Notes: generated by a model not told the origin, from the sequence alone. DNA of 64,000 nucleotides from Liquorilactobacillus ghanensis DSM 18630 (GCF_001435235.1 NZ_AZGB01000005.1:124001-188000); one strand, 5' to 3'; counted from the first letter of the stretch, positions 29,842-40,923 are shown. Translations and numbers: made by a program.

Positions 29842-31269
29842 ATGGATAAACCACAAATTGGTGTTATTGGAATGGCGGTTATGGGTAAAAACTTGGCATT
29901 GAATATTGAAAGTCGTGGATATGCGGTAGCAATTTTCAATCGAACAGCAGCCAAAACTAAAAAAGTAGTAACTGACCATTCAGAAAAGAAATTGGTACCA
30001 AGCTACAATTTAAAAGATTTTGTTGCTTCATTGGAAAAACCACGCCGAATAATTTTAATGATCAAGGCAGGAGCTCCGACTGATGGCATGATTGAACAGC
30101 TATTACCCTTACTGAGTAAAGGGGATGTGCTGATTGATGGAGGAAACACATTCTTTGGTGATACAATTCGTCGCAGCGCCAAGCTGGATGAATCGGGAAT
30201 CAACTTTATTGGAATGGGTGTTTCTGGTGGTGAAAAGGGTGCCCTTGAAGGCCCATCACTGATGCCAGGCGGTCAAAAAGAAGCTTATGATTTGGTTGCG
30301 CCAATTTTGAATAAGATTGCTGCTAAAGCTGATGATGGTACTCCTTGTGTAACTTATATTGGACCAAATGGTGCAGGACACTATGTTAAAATGGTTCATA
30401 ATGGAATTGAATATGGCGACATGGAATTAATTGCTGAAAGTTACGATTTGCTGCGGCATTTACTTGGTTTATCAGTTACGGAAATTGCAACTATTTTCAA
30501 GGATTGGAATCAAGGCGAGTTAGATAGCTATTTAATGTCGATTACAGCAGAAATTTTAACGCGTAAAGATGACTTGGGTTCTGAGCAGCCAATCGTGGAT
30601 GTTATTCTTGATCGAGCTGGAAATAAAGGGACTGGTAAGTGGAGTTCCCAGAGCGCTTTGGAATTAGGGGTTTCGCAGTCACTGATTACGGAGTCCGTCT
30701 ATGCTCGTTATATTTCAGCGATGAAACAAGAACGAGTTGCTGCCAGTCAGGTATTAAATGGGCCGCAATTAAAAACAATATTTACGGCTGAAGAAAAACA
30801 GCAGTTGATTGAAAAAATTCGCCAGGCACTCTACTTTAGTAAGATTATGAGTTATGCCCAAGGCTTTGCGCAACTACGGACAGCATCGGATCATTATGAT
30901 TGGAAGTTACAGTATGCTGATCTGGCTAAGATTTGGCGCGGCGGTTGTATTATTAGAGCTCAGTTCTTACAAAAGATCACAGAAGCTTTTCAAACAGAGC
31001 CTGGTTTGAAAAACTTAATGCTTAATCCATATTTCAAGAAGATAACCGATGATTATCAAGCAGCAGTTAGAGAAATTGCTGGTTTGGCTATTCGATATGG
31101 GGTAGCAGTTCCTGGGTTCACAGCTGCTATTACCTATTTTGACCAATATCGAACAGCAGTTTTGCCGGCTAATATTATTCAAGCACAGCGTGATTATTTT
31201 GGAGCTCATACCTACGAAAGAAATGATCGTGAAGGTATTTTCCATTATGAGTGGTATCATGAGGAATAA
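29842..31269 (+). CDS. gnd: 6-phosphogluconate dehydrogenase, decarboxylating
   Basis: Converts 6-phosphogluconate to ribulose 5-phosphate with NADPH formation; it works in the pentose phosphate or phosphoketolase route. The Rossmann motif [15 protein letters not shown], substrate loop [16 protein letters not shown] (about residues 128-143) and the conserved region [13 protein letters not shown] are intact. The 475-residue length fits the long homodimeric form. The ribosome site is TGAGGAGG. A terminator follows. Confidence 0.97.
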   Translation: MDKPQIGVIGMAVMGKNLALNIESRGYAVAIFNRTAAKTKKVVTDHSEKKLVPSYNLKDFVASLEKPRRIILMIKAGAPTDGMIEQLLPLLSKGDVLIDGGNTFFGDTIRRSAKLDESGINFIGMGVSGGEKGALEGPSLMPGGQKEAYDLVAPILNKIAAKADDGTPCVTYIGPNGAGHYVKMVHNGIEYGDMELIAESYDLLRHLLGLSVTEIATIFKDWNQGELDSYLMSITAEILTRKDDLGSEQPIVDVILDRAGNKGTGKWSSQSALELGVSQSLITESVYARYISAMKQERVAASQVLNGPQLKTIFTAEEKQQLIEKIRQALYFSKIMSYAQGFAQLRTASDHYDWKLQYADLAKIWRGGCIIRAQFLQKITEAFQTEPGLKNLMLNPYFKKITDDYQAAVREIAGLAIRYGVAVPGFTAAITYFDQYRTAVLPANIIQAQRDYFGAHTYERNDREGIFHYEWYHEE

Positions 31270-31301
31270 AAATCCAGAATAAAACGAAATGAATTTAGCA
31301 C

Positions 31302-31335
31302 AAGAAGGCGCGACCAAGTCACGTCTTTTCTTTTT
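31302..31335 (+). terminator. Rho-independent terminator of gnd
   Basis: AAGAAGGCG pairs with CGTCTTTT through several wobble pairs, followed by CTTTTTG. Confidence 0.65.
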
Positions 31336-31509
31336 GCACAATTATCAGTAAAGTAAAGGTTAAGCATAACTAAGTTGCTAGTTTAATTTACAATTAGAAG
31401 ATATTGATAGAAAGTTAATGAAAATTCAGGACGAAACACTTTTTTTGTGTTAAATTAGAAATTGGGTAACTAAGCGAAATTAATAATTAATTAAACAGGA
31501 GTGTAAAAG

Positions 31510-32196
31510 ATGAGTCGAATACTAATAATTGAAGATGAAAAAAATTTAGCCCGTTTTGTTGAGCTGGAATTACAACATGAAGGCTATGAAACTGCGGTTC
31601 ATTATAATGGACGAACTGGATTGGAAGCGGCTTTAGAAAGCGATTGGGATGCAATTTTGCTTGACTTGATGCTGCCGGTTTTAAATGGACTTGAAGTTTG
31701 TCGGCGAATTCGGCAGGTAAAAAGCACACCGATCATTATGATGACAGCACGTGACTCTGTAATTGATCGGGTTTCAGGTCTTGATCATGGGGCTGATGAT
31801 TATATTGTAAAACCTTTTGCAATTGAAGAATTACTGGCTCGTTTGCGAGCACTCTTGCGGCGGATTGATATTGAAAGTGAACAAAATGCTTCGAAACAAA
31901 CCAAGGTTACTTTCCGCGACTTAACAATTGAAAAAGAAAATCGGGTAGTTCGTCGTGACGATGAGGTAATTGAATTAACTAAACGTGAATACGAATTACT
32001 GCTGGCTTTAATGGAAAACATCAATGTTGTTCTTTCACGTGATGTTTTATTAAAAAAAGTTTGGGGTTACGAATCAGAAATTGAAACTAACGTGGTTGAT
32101 GTATATATTCGTTATTTACGCAATAAGATTGATCGCCCAGGGGAAGAAAGCTATATTCAAACGGTTAGAGGTACAGGGTACGTGATGCGTTCGTGA
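31510..32196 (+). CDS. OmpR-family response regulator (ArlR/CsrR-like)
   Basis: A 228-residue two-component regulator: N-terminal receiver domain with the phosphoacceptor Asp in LLDLMLP (about residue 53), the acidic pair EDE near the start, and the K of VKPF; C-terminal winged-helix DNA-binding domain (about 130-226). The receiver closely recalls ArlR of Staphylococcus and CsrR/LisR of other Gram-positives ([19 protein letters not shown]). The kinase gene overlaps by GTGA, so the pair is co-expressed. Targets are unknown. Confidence 0.9.
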   Translation: MSRILIIEDEKNLARFVELELQHEGYETAVHYNGRTGLEAALESDWDAILLDLMLPVLNGLEVCRRIRQVKSTPIIMMTARDSVIDRVSGLDHGADDYIVKPFAIEELLARLRALLRRIDIESEQNASKQTKVTFRDLTIEKENRVVRRDDEVIELTKREYELLLALMENINVVLSRDVLLKKVWGYESEIETNVVDVYIRYLRNKIDRPGEESYIQTVRGTGYVMRS

Positions 32197-33758
32197 GAAA
32201 AGGTCAAAAAATTATGCAATTAGTTCGGCAGCGGCAGGAAACTTCCCGCCGTTTTTCCTTAAAAATGAAATGGGCAATTGGAACGGCTATCGGTGTCTTA
32301 ATCATATACATCATTTTTTCGGTTCTACTTTTTCAGAGTTTCTCCAATCTATTGTTACGCCAAGAACAGCAGTATGCTAAAGATGCATTGGCGGTTACAA
32401 GCAATAAGTTGAGTAACTTAGAGGGCAAACTGACTAGGAAGAATGTCCAGCCGTTGTTAAGTTCAAATGTTGATTCGGTTGCTCAGCAGCGAAGTTCCAA
32501 TGGAAGTTTATATAGTGATGATGTTTTTGTTACACTTTCGCGAAAGAATATTGGTGTTAGCATTTATAATACCGCTAAACAGCGAGTTTTTGCTTCCCGT
32601 GCCGTTCCAGTCAAATTTTCAACTAACAGTGCTACAACGGCTAGTTTTATCTCTAAGCAGGCTGTTGATGTCTATGTTAAACGGCAGCCAATTTTTGCTA
32701 AAAAAGATCATCATCTGCTTGGATACATTCAAGTAACTAACCGCTTGGTCGACTATGATGCAACACGCGGCAAATTATTGTTGATTTTTATTGTATTTGG
32801 GCTGACAGCGGCTTTGGCCAGTGCTTTACTGAGTTATTTTTTGGCTACGTGGTTATTGCGTCCAATTGATTCGATCAACGAGACTATTCAGCAGATTAAT
32901 GATGATCAAGAACAAGATGATCCGATTGCGAATGTTCGAGTGCCAGTGACTGATCACAATGATGAATTGACGGACTTGAGCCGTTTGTTTAATGATATGT
33001 TAGATCGAATGGAACGTTATATTGAGCAGCAGCAGCAATTTGTTGAAGATGTTTCGCATGAATTGCGCACACCGGTAGCAATTATTCAAGGTCATTTGGA
33101 GTTATTAAATCGCTGGGGAAAAGATGATCCTAAAGTTTTGGCAGAGTCGATTGCAGCATCTTTGCAAGAAATCAATCGCATGAAAAGTTTAGTTCAAGAA
33201 ATGCTGGATCTTTCGCGCGCAGAGCAGGTTGAAATCAATTTTAGCAATCAAATTGCTGATGCTCGTGAAATAGCTTTGCAAGTTTTTAATAATTTTAAAA
33301 TGATTCATCCAGAATTTGTATTTGTGTTAGATAACGATTTAAAGCAGGCGACGCCGGTTAAAGTTTATCGCAACCATTTGGAGCAGGTTCTGATTATTTT
33401 GATGGACAATGCCGTTAAATACTCCAAAGATCGTTTGGAGATTCATTTGTCAGTTTCTAAAAATGATCGTTATGCAGAAATAGCCGTTCAAGATTTTGGT
33501 GAAGGAATTGCACAAAAGGATATTGACCGTGTCTTTAATCGCTTTTATCGGGTTGATAAAGCACGAAGTCGAGATAAAGGTGGAAATGGTCTTGGGTTAT
33601 CAATTGCTAAAAGGCTGATTGAGGGTTATCATGGTCAATTAACCTTGGAGAGTGTAGTTGGTCAGGGATCAATTTTTAGAATTTTTGTACCCTTAGCACC
33701 TGCCAAGCCGACTGTTGATTCTAAAAATAAAAGTGAAATTTCGTCAAATGGTAGATAA
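32193..33758 (+). CDS. Sensor histidine kinase (ArlS/CsrS-like)
   Basis: A 521-residue membrane sensor. Two transmembrane segments (about residues 27-48 and 193-214) frame an extracytoplasmic domain, followed by a HAMP segment, the HisKA box with phospho-His in [10 protein letters not shown], the N-box MDNAVKYS, G1 box DFGEGI and G2 box [11 protein letters not shown]. All catalytic boxes are present. The start is GTG 32193 overlapping the regulator stop; ATG 32214 is an alternative. A terminator follows. Confidence 0.93.
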   Translation: MRKGQKIMQLVRQRQETSRRFSLKMKWAIGTAIGVLIIYIIFSVLLFQSFSNLLLRQEQQYAKDALAVTSNKLSNLEGKLTRKNVQPLLSSNVDSVAQQRSSNGSLYSDDVFVTLSRKNIGVSIYNTAKQRVFASRAVPVKFSTNSATTASFISKQAVDVYVKRQPIFAKKDHHLLGYIQVTNRLVDYDATRGKLLLIFIVFGLTAALASALLSYFLATWLLRPIDSINETIQQINDDQEQDDPIANVRVPVTDHNDELTDLSRLFNDMLDRMERYIEQQQQFVEDVSHELRTPVAIIQGHLELLNRWGKDDPKVLAESIAASLQEINRMKSLVQEMLDLSRAEQVEINFSNQIADAREIALQVFNNFKMIHPEFVFVLDNDLKQATPVKVYRNHLEQVLIILMDNAVKYSKDRLEIHLSVSKNDRYAEIAVQDFGEGIAQKDIDRVFNRFYRVDKARSRDKGGNGLGLSIAKRLIEGYHGQLTLESVVGQGSIFRIFVPLAPAKPTVDSKNKSEISSNGR

Positions 33759-33789
33759 TCTGAATGTAAACTGAATTGTAGTAATTTGA

Positions 33790-33825
33790 AAACAGCCCAT
33801 TTTTCTCAAACTTGGGCTGTTTTTG
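33790..33825 (+). terminator. Rho-independent terminator after the histidine kinase
   Basis: AAACAGCCCA (33790-33799) and TGGGCTGTTT (33813-33822) form a perfect 10-bp stem with a T tract. Confidence 0.92.
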
Positions 33826-33875
33826 CTGGTTTTAAAGCTTCAACTGTAATCAATATTTTCATAATTTTGTTAGCA

Positions 33876-33917
33876 AGCAAAAAAATTGGTGTTGCTAAAT
33901 TTTATAGCAATACCAAT
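33876..33917 (-). terminator. Rho-independent terminator of yidC
   Basis: On the minus strand ATTGGTATTGCTA pairs with TAGCAACACCAAT with one mismatch, followed by a run of T residues. Confidence 0.85.
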
Positions 33918-33939
33918 ATAGTATATATATATAACTGAA

Positions 33940-34881
33940 TTATTTACGGTGTTGTTTACCAGCGTTACGTTTACGATTTTTTTGTGTATCTTTTTTTGCA
34001 GTGTTAAACTCTTGTTTCATATGAGTAACTGTTTGACTAGCCTTTTCGTGTACAATTTTTTCTTCTTCATGAATAATTTTCTTTGGCGGATTTTTTTTCA
34101 ATTCAGCTTGGATTTCAGCACGGATCTTAGGCCGCATAAAGTTGATCAAGATGACTTGGATACAAGCAAAAATACCACCAATAAAGAAATAAAGTCCTAA
34201 CCCAGCCGGAGCGACAACGGTCATGAATCCCAACATAATGGGGCTCATAAACATCATGGATTGCATCTGCTTTTTTTGTTCCTTAGGGATGCCTAGCGTC
34301 GATAAGTAACCTTGCAGTAAATATATCAGAAAAGTCAAGGCAGCTAAAATGTAGCTTTTTTGGCCTAAGTTGATTCCCATAAAATAAGAACCAGAAAGCT
34401 CTGGTGAATATTGAATTGCAGCGTATAGAGCTGCAAAGATCGGCATCTGGATCAAGATTGGCAAGCAGCCGATGCCGCCAGTCAATGAAACGCCATTTTC
34501 ACGGTATAACCGCATCATGTCTTGACTAACAGCTGCTTGTTCTTCTTTGGACTTGGCTGCTTTTTGCCGTTCCTGAATTTTACGCATTTGCGGCTGTAGA
34601 GATGACATTTTTTCTTGCTGAATAGTAGCTTTTTTTGATTGCTGCAGCATCAATGGCATCAGTACCAAGCGAACAACAAAGGTCAAGACAATAATTGCCC
34701 AACCTAAACTGTCGCCGAGATGACTGGAAAGCCAGAGCATGATATGCTGCGTGGGAATAGCTAGATTGTCATAAACGAATCCATATGGTTTACCGCTCTT
34801 GGTTCTTTGAACGCAGCCACTAAGGAAGATGGCTACTGATAAAAAAACCGGCAGTATAGTCAAACGCTTTATTTTTTTCAT
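33940..34881 (-). CDS. yidC: Membrane protein insertase YidC (lipoprotein type)
   Basis: Inserts and folds membrane proteins at the cytoplasmic membrane. The 313-residue protein has a lipoprotein signal with lipobox FLSGC (about residues 19-23), then five hydrophobic helices with the YidC/Oxa1 core (LQPQMRKIQER, GGIGCLPILIQMPIFAALY). It ends in a long, strongly basic tail of about 55 residues, as in the YidC2-type paralogue of Lactobacillales that contacts the ribosome. The other paralogue, usually beside rnpA, would lie outside the window. Confidence 0.95.
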   Translation of the reverse strand: MKKIKRLTILPVFLSVAIFLSGCVQRTKSGKPYGFVYDNLAIPTQHIMLWLSSHLGDSLGWAIIVLTFVVRLVLMPLMLQQSKKATIQQEKMSSLQPQMRKIQERQKAAKSKEEQAAVSQDMMRLYRENGVSLTGGIGCLPILIQMPIFAALYAAIQYSPELSGSYFMGINLGQKSYILAALTFLIYLLQGYLSTLGIPKEQKKQMQSMMFMSPIMLGFMTVVAPAGLGLYFFIGGIFACIQVILINFMRPKIRAEIQAELKKNPPKKIIHEEEKIVHEKASQTVTHMKQEFNTAKKDTQKNRKRNAGKQHRK

Positions 34882-34980
34882 GATTCAATTCCTTTCAAAT
34901 GAATTACGTAATTTACTATACTTTATCTAGCGGTCTTTTTCAATTTAGTTCACCAGTAAATGACAAATTGTTAGGCTTTA

Positions 34981-35253
34981 TTAATAGGTAACTTTGAAAC
35001 CGTGGTAGTTTTTTGATGACAATTCTTTAACTGCAATTCGTTCAACTCTTCCACTGGGCGTGGGTGATTTTTTTATTTCAGCGATAAATTTTTTGATTAC
35101 AGCAATAGATCCTTGAGCTTCAATATAAACAGAACCATCAGCTTCATTTCGGACAATCCCGACAACACCTAGTCGATCGGCAACCATTTTTGTACAGTAG
35201 CGAAATCCGACCCCTTGAACCAGCCCATAGACAGAAATTTTAACAGTAATCAT
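34981..35253 (-). CDS. acyP: Acylphosphatase
   Basis: A 90-residue hydrolase of acyl phosphates. The catalytic Arg and Asn are present in VQGVGFRYC (about residues 12-20) and GIVRNEADGSV (about 33-43). It is divergent from the SpoU-type methyltransferase gene and upstream of yidC on the same strand; the acyP/methyltransferase/yidC cluster is common in lactobacilli. The ribosome site GGAGG lies before the ATG. Confidence 0.94.
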   Translation of the reverse strand: MITVKISVYGLVQGVGFRYCTKMVADRLGVVGIVRNEADGSVYIEAQGSIAVIKKFIAEIKKSPTPSGRVERIAVKELSSKNYHGFKVTY

Positions 35254-35336
35254 TGACTAACCTCCTTGAAAGATTATGGTTTCTTTATTTATCTATGTTA
35301 TACTGTTACCTATTAATTAATCAAATGGAGTTTTAA

Positions 35337-36116
35337 ATGGAAAAAATTGAATCGGTACAAAATGCACGTCTTAAACAATGGTTGAAATTAGAGAATAAAA
35401 AGGGTCGTCAACAACAGCAGGCTTATTTGCTGGATGGTTGGCACTTGGTCAAAGAAGCTTTGCGAGCTGGAATTAAGTTGAAAGTGCTGTTATTAACGGC
35501 TGATTTTAGATATACCGCAGAATTTACGGCACTAACAGATCCGGCGATTGAAACAATTCAGATTTCTACGGCTGTGGCAAAACATTTAAGCGGTACAGCA
35601 ACGCCACAAGGTATTTTTGCGATTGCAGAGCTTCCGTCGGAGTCGCTGGCAATTCCTACCCAAGTTCATGGAGCATGGCTGCTGCTGGATAGTGTCCAAG
35701 ATCCGGGAAATATTGGAACAATGGTTAGAACAGCAGATGCTGCTGGCTTTTCTGGGGTTGTATTTGGTCAGCAAACAGCTGATCTGTTTCAACCAAAAGT
35801 AGTTCGGGCAATGCAAGGGAGTCAATTTCACATTCATTTATTTAAGGGCGACTTAACTGAGTGGATAACTAAATTCAAACAGCAGCAAATAACAGTTTGG
35901 GGAACTGAAGTTAGTCCGCAAGCTAAAAATTATCGTTCAATTAAACCACAGTCTGATTTAGCATTGATTATGGGAAATGAAGGAAACGGCATAAATCAGC
36001 AATTACTAAGTTTAACCGATCAGAATCTTTATATTCCAATTTTAGGGCAGGCAGAATCTTTGAATGTTGCAGTTGCTGCTGGTATTTTGATGTTTTATCT
36101 TTTTCAAGCAGATTAA
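35337..36116 (+). CDS. TrmH/SpoU-family RNA 2'-O-methyltransferase
   Basis: A 259-residue SPOUT-class methyltransferase, resembling Bacillus YsgA. The N-terminal substrate-binding domain (about 1-95) is followed by the SPOUT knot with motif 1 LDSVQDPGNIGTMVRTADA, motif 2 IMGNEGNGI and motif 3 IPILGQAESLNVAVAAGI. The exact rRNA or tRNA target is not deducible. It sits between acyP and an HD-domain gene, near pheST, as in other Bacilli. Confidence 0.92.
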   Translation: MEKIESVQNARLKQWLKLENKKGRQQQQAYLLDGWHLVKEALRAGIKLKVLLLTADFRYTAEFTALTDPAIETIQISTAVAKHLSGTATPQGIFAIAELPSESLAIPTQVHGAWLLLDSVQDPGNIGTMVRTADAAGFSGVVFGQQTADLFQPKVVRAMQGSQFHIHLFKGDLTEWITKFKQQQITVWGTEVSPQAKNYRSIKPQSDLALIMGNEGNGINQQLLSLTDQNLYIPILGQAESLNVAVAAGILMFYLFQAD

Positions 36117-36217
36117 TTATTAATTTTTTTTAAATATTCAGTTTGGGCGACTGTTTTTCTTGAAAAAAATCTGAATAATTTCTATGATGAGAGTAGCTAT
36201 TAAAAGTGAGGTATTGC

Positions 36218-36718
36218 ATGAAAAAAGATGAATGGCAGCAAGATCAAGAATACTTAAGTTATGTTGGTGAATTGTTGGCTCGTCCGGAGGTCCAGCGGTT
36301 GGCTAATTATAAACAGCACTATTTTTCTAATCGCTTGGAACATTCGATTTCTGTTTCCTATGATAGTTATCGAATTGCCAAAAGACTTAATTTAAATGCT
36401 CGTGCAACCGCTCGTGGAGGGTTGTTGCATGATTTGTTTTACTATGATTGGCGAACAACAAAATTCAGCAGTGGCACTCATGCTTGGATTCATCCACGAA
36501 TAGCAGTTAGAAATGCTGAAAAATTTACCCATTTGAGTAAACTGGAACGTGATATTATTTTAAAGCATATGTGGGGAGCAACGATTGCCCCACCACTTTA
36601 TCCAGAGGGCTATATCGTGACTTTGGTTGATAAGTATGAAGCTACTAGTGAATTTAGTCGTCCGTTAGTAGTCAGATATGAAAAACGTTTAAAGCGGCAT
36701 TTGGGAATAACTAATTAA
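36218..36718 (+). CDS. HD-domain phosphohydrolase-like protein
   Basis: A 166-residue soluble protein with the HD metal signature: RLEHSISVSYDSYRIAKR and LLHDLFYYDW supply the first His and the HD pair, with a later conserved HMWG and the D of TLVDKYEA. These are the residues expected for a metal-dependent phosphohydrolase. The substrate is unknown. The start is ATG 36218, 6 bases after GTGAGG. A strong terminator follows. Confidence 0.87.
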   Translation: MKKDEWQQDQEYLSYVGELLARPEVQRLANYKQHYFSNRLEHSISVSYDSYRIAKRLNLNARATARGGLLHDLFYYDWRTTKFSSGTHAWIHPRIAVRNAEKFTHLSKLERDIILKHMWGATIAPPLYPEGYIVTLVDKYEATSEFSRPLVVRYEKRLKRHLGITN

Positions 36719-36733
36719 TTTTATTTTGTAAGA

Positions 36734-36768
36734 AGATTCGCCTAAAAGATGGAGCGAATCTTTTTTTT
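36734..36768 (+). terminator. Rho-independent terminator
   Basis: AGATTCGC (36734-36741) and GCGAATCT (36754-36761) with a 12-base loop and a T8 tract. Confidence 0.92.
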
Positions 36769-36816
36769 ATGTTAAAATAGTGTAAAATGATATATAAAAT
36801 TCGAGGGGGAGTAGCA

Positions 36817-37146
36817 ATGAGTACAACAAAGTATAAATTATGTCCCAAATTTGAGAAAACCTTTGGAATTCTTGGGAAAAAATGGAATGGATTAATTATT
36901 GATGTTTTACTGACAGAGGGATCGCAACGTTTTAAGGATCTGGCATTAAAGGTTGATAAGTGCAGTGACCGGGTTTTGGTTGAACGTTTGCGGGAATTAC
37001 AAGATGATGGTTTAATTTCACGACAGATTGCAGCTGATGGACGGCCGACATATCAATTAACACAACAGGGTGAAGACTTACGACCGATTATGAGCGAGAT
37101 TCATAGTTGGGCGGAAAAATGGTTCAGTTTGGCTGATTGCCGTTAA
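36817..37146 (+). CDS. HxlR-family transcriptional regulator
   Basis: A 109-residue winged-helix regulator. The conserved N-terminal cysteine (LCPKFEKTFGILGKKWN, about residue 9) is the redox- or aldehyde-sensing position of this family. The start is ATG 36817 after GAGGGGGAG. The gene stands alone ahead of the pheS T-box, so its target is not shown by context. A convergent or adjacent oxidoreductase partner is not visible. Confidence 0.9.
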   Translation: MSTTKYKLCPKFEKTFGILGKKWNGLIIDVLLTEGSQRFKDLALKVDKCSDRVLVERLRELQDDGLISRQIAADGRPTYQLTQQGEDLRPIMSEIHSWAEKWFSLADCR

Positions 37147-37164
37147 GACTTGACTAATTAATTT

Positions 37165-37426
37165 AAAGCGTATAAACTTATTGTTTGAAAAACTACGAAG
37201 AAAACTAGTAAAATCAACGATCGACACAGAGAAAGCTATTATTGCTGAAATTAGCTTGAGAGAGTGGTTTGAATTTCATTTTCTGAGTTGTCAGCCGGGA
37301 TTTGACGTATGTCGGTGAAAGGTTGGCCGGTTAAAGCCGTTATTAAGTTGAGAGTTGAAGAAGAGTTTCTTCAAAATTAGGGTGGTATCGCGTACCTCGT
37401 CCCTTTATGGGATGGGGTTTTTTTAT
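37165..37426 (+). promoter_or_regulatory. T-box leader of pheST (tRNA-Phe)
   Basis: A tRNA-sensing riboswitch that allows read-through when uncharged tRNA-Phe binds. The antiterminator bulge reads AGGGTGGTATCGCG (ending at 37392), close to the T-box consensus with one C-to-T change; TGGT gives the UGGN for tRNA ends. The specifier is best assigned to TTC at 37275-37277 (Phe). The terminator CCTCGTCCC/GGGATGGGG (37395-37417) is followed by T7. Location directly before pheS confirms the amino acid. Confidence 0.93.
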
Positions 37427-37459
37427 TGCCTAAAAAAGCAATCAGAAAGGAACGATGAC

Positions 37460-38506
37460 ATGAATTTACAAAATAAATTGACGGATTTGAAACGTCAAGC
37501 ATTGTCTGAAATCGAACAAACTGAAACGCCGGATAAAATTAATGAAATCCGCGTCCATTTGTTAGGTAAAAAAGGACCGATTACTGAGATTTTGCGGGGA
37601 ATGCGTGAATTACCGAAAGAGCAACGTCCAGAAGTTGGCAGCTTTGCCAACAAGGTACGTGATGAATTAACTAATGCAATCGATGAGCAAAAAGAAAAAA
37701 TTGAAACACTCTTAACGGCTAAGCGCTTAGAAAACGAAGCTATTGACGTTACTTTACCGGGTGTGCCGGTTAAAACAGGGACGCCGCATATTATTATGCA
37801 AGTCATTGATCAGATTGAAAAATTATTTTTAGGAATGGGATATCAAGTTGTTGATGGACCAGAAGTTGAAGAGGATCATTATAATTTTGAAATGATGAAT
37901 CTGCCTAAAGATCATCCAGCACGTGACATGCAGGATACATTTTATATAACGGATCAGATTTTGATGCGGACACAGACTTCGCCGGTTCAAGCACGAACCA
38001 TGGAAAAACATGATTTTTCCCAAGGACCTTTAAGAATGATTTCTCCAGGTAAGGTCTATCGCCGTGATACTGATGATGCGACCCATTCACATCAATTCCA
38101 TCAAGTCGAGGGTCTGGTAATCGATAAACATATTACAATGGCTGATTTAAAGGGGACACTGGCTAAAATTGCGCAGACAATCTTTGGGGAAGAACGGGAG
38201 ATTCGTTTACGACCAAGTTATTTTCCATTTACCGAACCATCAGTTGAAGTGGATGTTTCATGTTTCAAGTGTGGCGGTAAGGGATGCCAAGTTTGCAAAC
38301 AAACTGGCTGGATTGAAGTTTTAGGCGCTGGAATGGTTCATCCAAATGTTTTAAAGATGGCAGGAATTGATCCTGAAGTTTATGGTGGGTTTGCCTTTGG
38401 CTTAGGCCCAGATCGATTTGCGATGCTGAAATATGGTGTTGACGATATTCGCGAATTTTATTTAAATGACGTTCGCTTCTTAGAACAATTTTCACAGAAG
38501 GGATAA
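37460..38506 (+). CDS. pheS: Phenylalanyl-tRNA synthetase alpha subunit
   Basis: The 348-residue alpha chain of the (alpha-beta)2 enzyme charging tRNA-Phe. The class II motifs are intact: motif 2 [21 protein letters not shown] and motif 3 [11 protein letters not shown]; the N-terminal coiled coil (about 1-90) binds tRNA. A Cys4-like cluster ([12 protein letters not shown], about residue 270) is typical of the Gram-positive alpha chain. The start is ATG 37460 after GAAAGG; an upstream in-frame extension would overlap the T-box and is rejected. Confidence 0.97.
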   Translation: MNLQNKLTDLKRQALSEIEQTETPDKINEIRVHLLGKKGPITEILRGMRELPKEQRPEVGSFANKVRDELTNAIDEQKEKIETLLTAKRLENEAIDVTLPGVPVKTGTPHIIMQVIDQIEKLFLGMGYQVVDGPEVEEDHYNFEMMNLPKDHPARDMQDTFYITDQILMRTQTSPVQARTMEKHDFSQGPLRMISPGKVYRRDTDDATHSHQFHQVEGLVIDKHITMADLKGTLAKIAQTIFGEEREIRLRPSYFPFTEPSVEVDVSCFKCGGKGCQVCKQTGWIEVLGAGMVHPNVLKMAGIDPEVYGGFAFGLGPDRFAMLKYGVDDIREFYLNDVRFLEQFSQKG

Positions 38507-38511
38507 ATAAA

Positions 38512-40923
38512 ATGAAAGTTTCAACAAAATGGCTTCAAGACTACGTCGATTTAAAGATTGATCCGGCTCAGTTAGCAGAAAAAATTGAACGAACAGCAGT
38601 CGAAGTTGATGAAGAGTATCGCTTGGCTGATGGCTTGAAAAAAATTGTTGTTGGTTATGTTCAAAGCAAGAAACCGCATCCTGATTCAGATCATCTTAAT
38701 ATTTGCCAGGTAGATGTAGGCCAAGAAAAAAGTTTGCAAATTATTTGTGGAGCACCTAATTTGGAAGCTGATCGAAAAGTAATCGTTGCTTTACCAGGTT
38801 CAAGAATTGCCGATAATGTAAAAATCAAGCGTAGTAAAATGCGTGGTGAAGTTTCAGAAGGAATGATATGTTCACTGCAGGAAATCGGCTTTGCAGAAAG
38901 TGTAGTTCCTAAAGAATTTGCTAATGGAATTTATTTTTTACCAAATAATGCTCAACCAGGAGATTCAGTTTATAGCTATTTAGGAATGGATGAAGCAATT
39001 ATTGATCTTGATGTGACACCCAATCGGGCCGATATGTTGAGTATGCGGGGAACTGCAACTGAATTGGCAGCAATTTATGACAAACCAGTACATTTTTCAC
39101 ATCCGCAGGTTACCGAAACCGCAGCTGAAAAAACGAGTGATTTACTGCAAGTAACGGCTGATTCGACTTTAGCACCAACTTATTTGATTCGCATTATTAA
39201 GAATGTAACTTTGAAAGCTAGTCCACTTTGGCTGCAAAAAAGATTGTGGAATGCTGGTGTTCGTCCAATCAATAACGTGGTTGATGTTACCAATTATATT
39301 CTGCTTGACTATGGGCAACCGCTACATTCGTTTGATTATGACCAAATTGCCGGCAAGCATTTAAACGTTCGCTTAGCACATGACGGAGAAACACTGCAAA
39401 CATTGGATGAGCAAGAACGACAATTACGTCCAGGAAAAGATATTGTAATTGCCGATCAGCAAGGAGCCGCTGCTTTAGCTGGAACAATGGGTGGCTTACG
39501 GACAGCCGTTTCTGATCAGACGACAACAATTGCACTTGAAGCTGCTGTTTTCGATGCAACGCGAATTCGCCAAACTGCTCGGCGGCATAAGCTGCATAGT
39601 GAGGCTTCAACTCGTTTTGAACGGGGAATCAATCAAAAAACAGTTGCCGAAGCGCTTGATGCAGCGGCAATGCTGATTGCTGAACTGGGTGATGGCCAGT
39701 TGACTAAGGGAATCTTGAAGGCAGCACTCGCTGAACCTCAAGATGTGACGGTTAAAATTTCTTTGGATAAAATCAACCAAGTTTTGGGAACGAATTTATC
39801 AGTTGCATCAGTTAAAGATATTTTTCAGCGATTAGGTTTTCAGGTAACTGTTGCGGCAACTGATTTTACAGTTGTTATTCCGCCAAGTCGTTGGGATATT
39901 AGTATTCCAGCCGATTTAATCGAAGAAGTTGCTCGAATTTACGGTTATGATAATTTGCCAGCTACCTTGCCGACCAGTGTTTTGACACCAGGTCATTATA
40001 CCTATCAACAACGGGTTATTCGGCAAACACGTCAGTTACTGGAAAGCGCTGGACTGGATCAAGCAATTTCGTATGGCTTAACTAATAATAAAAAAGCGCA
40101 ACGGTTTATGATGGAGCCTTCAGCAGTAACGGAATTGAGTTTCCCGATGAGTTCTGATCGCACAACTGCAAGAATGAATTTAATCAGTGGTTTATTAGAT
40201 GATGTTGCTTATAATGTAGCTCGTAAGGTTGAAAATGTGGCACTTTATGAAGAGGGACGTGTCTTTTATCGCCAAGCTGATCAAGTACGTCCGCGTGAAG
40301 TAGAACACGTTGCTGGGGCTTTAACTGGTGAGTTTACTCCAAGTACTTGGCATGAGCCAAGTAACGGAATCGATTTCTTTACTACTAAAGGAATTGTGGA
40401 ATTCTTGTTGAAGAGTTTAGGAATCAGCCAAGCATGTTTTGTCAGAGGAGACAGTCATGAAGAAATGCATCCTGGGCGAACGGCTGATATCTATTTAGGT
40501 GAGCAGTTTATTGGTTTTGTTGGTGAAGTTCATCCGGCAGTTTGTCAGGAATACCGAATTAAGCGGACTTATGTCTTTGAGTTGGACTTGCAGCAGATTA
40601 TTGAGGCTCCAAAACAAGCAGAACTTTATCACCCAATTTCAAAATATCCGGCGATCACGCGTGATGTTGCTTTAGCAGTCGATCAAACAATTGAAAATGC
40701 AGCAATCATTAATTGTTTCTACGATCACGGTGGTAAATACTTACGCTCAGTTCAGTTATTTGATGTTTATCAAGGTAAAAAAATGGCAGCCAATAAAAAA
40801 TCTTTGGCTTATAAGTTAACTTATCAAGCGCAGGATGCTACCTTGGCCGATGAACAGGTAAATCAGGATTTTGAACGAGTATTAGGTCGGTTGGAAGCTG
40901 AATTTGGAGCTGTTGTCAGATAA
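38512..40923 (+). CDS. pheT: Phenylalanyl-tRNA synthetase beta subunit
   Basis: The 803-residue beta chain. In order: N-terminal EMAP-like tRNA-binding domain (about 40-150), B3/B4 editing domain (about 210-390, where mischarged Tyr-tRNA is cleared), B5 domain, catalytic-like core (about 480-690) and the C-terminal FDX-anticodon-binding domain (from about 710, HPISKYPAITRD). Starts 5 bases after pheS and is its obligate partner. Full length. Confidence 0.97.
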   Translation: MKVSTKWLQDYVDLKIDPAQLAEKIERTAVEVDEEYRLADGLKKIVVGYVQSKKPHPDSDHLNICQVDVGQEKSLQIICGAPNLEADRKVIVALPGSRIADNVKIKRSKMRGEVSEGMICSLQEIGFAESVVPKEFANGIYFLPNNAQPGDSVYSYLGMDEAIIDLDVTPNRADMLSMRGTATELAAIYDKPVHFSHPQVTETAAEKTSDLLQVTADSTLAPTYLIRIIKNVTLKASPLWLQKRLWNAGVRPINNVVDVTNYILLDYGQPLHSFDYDQIAGKHLNVRLAHDGETLQTLDEQERQLRPGKDIVIADQQGAAALAGTMGGLRTAVSDQTTTIALEAAVFDATRIRQTARRHKLHSEASTRFERGINQKTVAEALDAAAMLIAELGDGQLTKGILKAALAEPQDVTVKISLDKINQVLGTNLSVASVKDIFQRLGFQVTVAATDFTVVIPPSRWDISIPADLIEEVARIYGYDNLPATLPTSVLTPGHYTYQQRVIRQTRQLLESAGLDQAISYGLTNNKKAQRFMMEPSAVTELSFPMSSDRTTARMNLISGLLDDVAYNVARKVENVALYEEGRVFYRQADQVRPREVEHVAGALTGEFTPSTWHEPSNGIDFFTTKGIVEFLLKSLGISQACFVRGDSHEEMHPGRTADIYLGEQFIGFVGEVHPAVCQEYRIKRTYVFELDLQQIIEAPKQAELYHPISKYPAITRDVALAVDQTIENAAIINCFYDHGGKYLRSVQLFDVYQGKKMAANKKSLAYKLTYQAQDATLADEQVNQDFERVLGRLEAEFGAVVR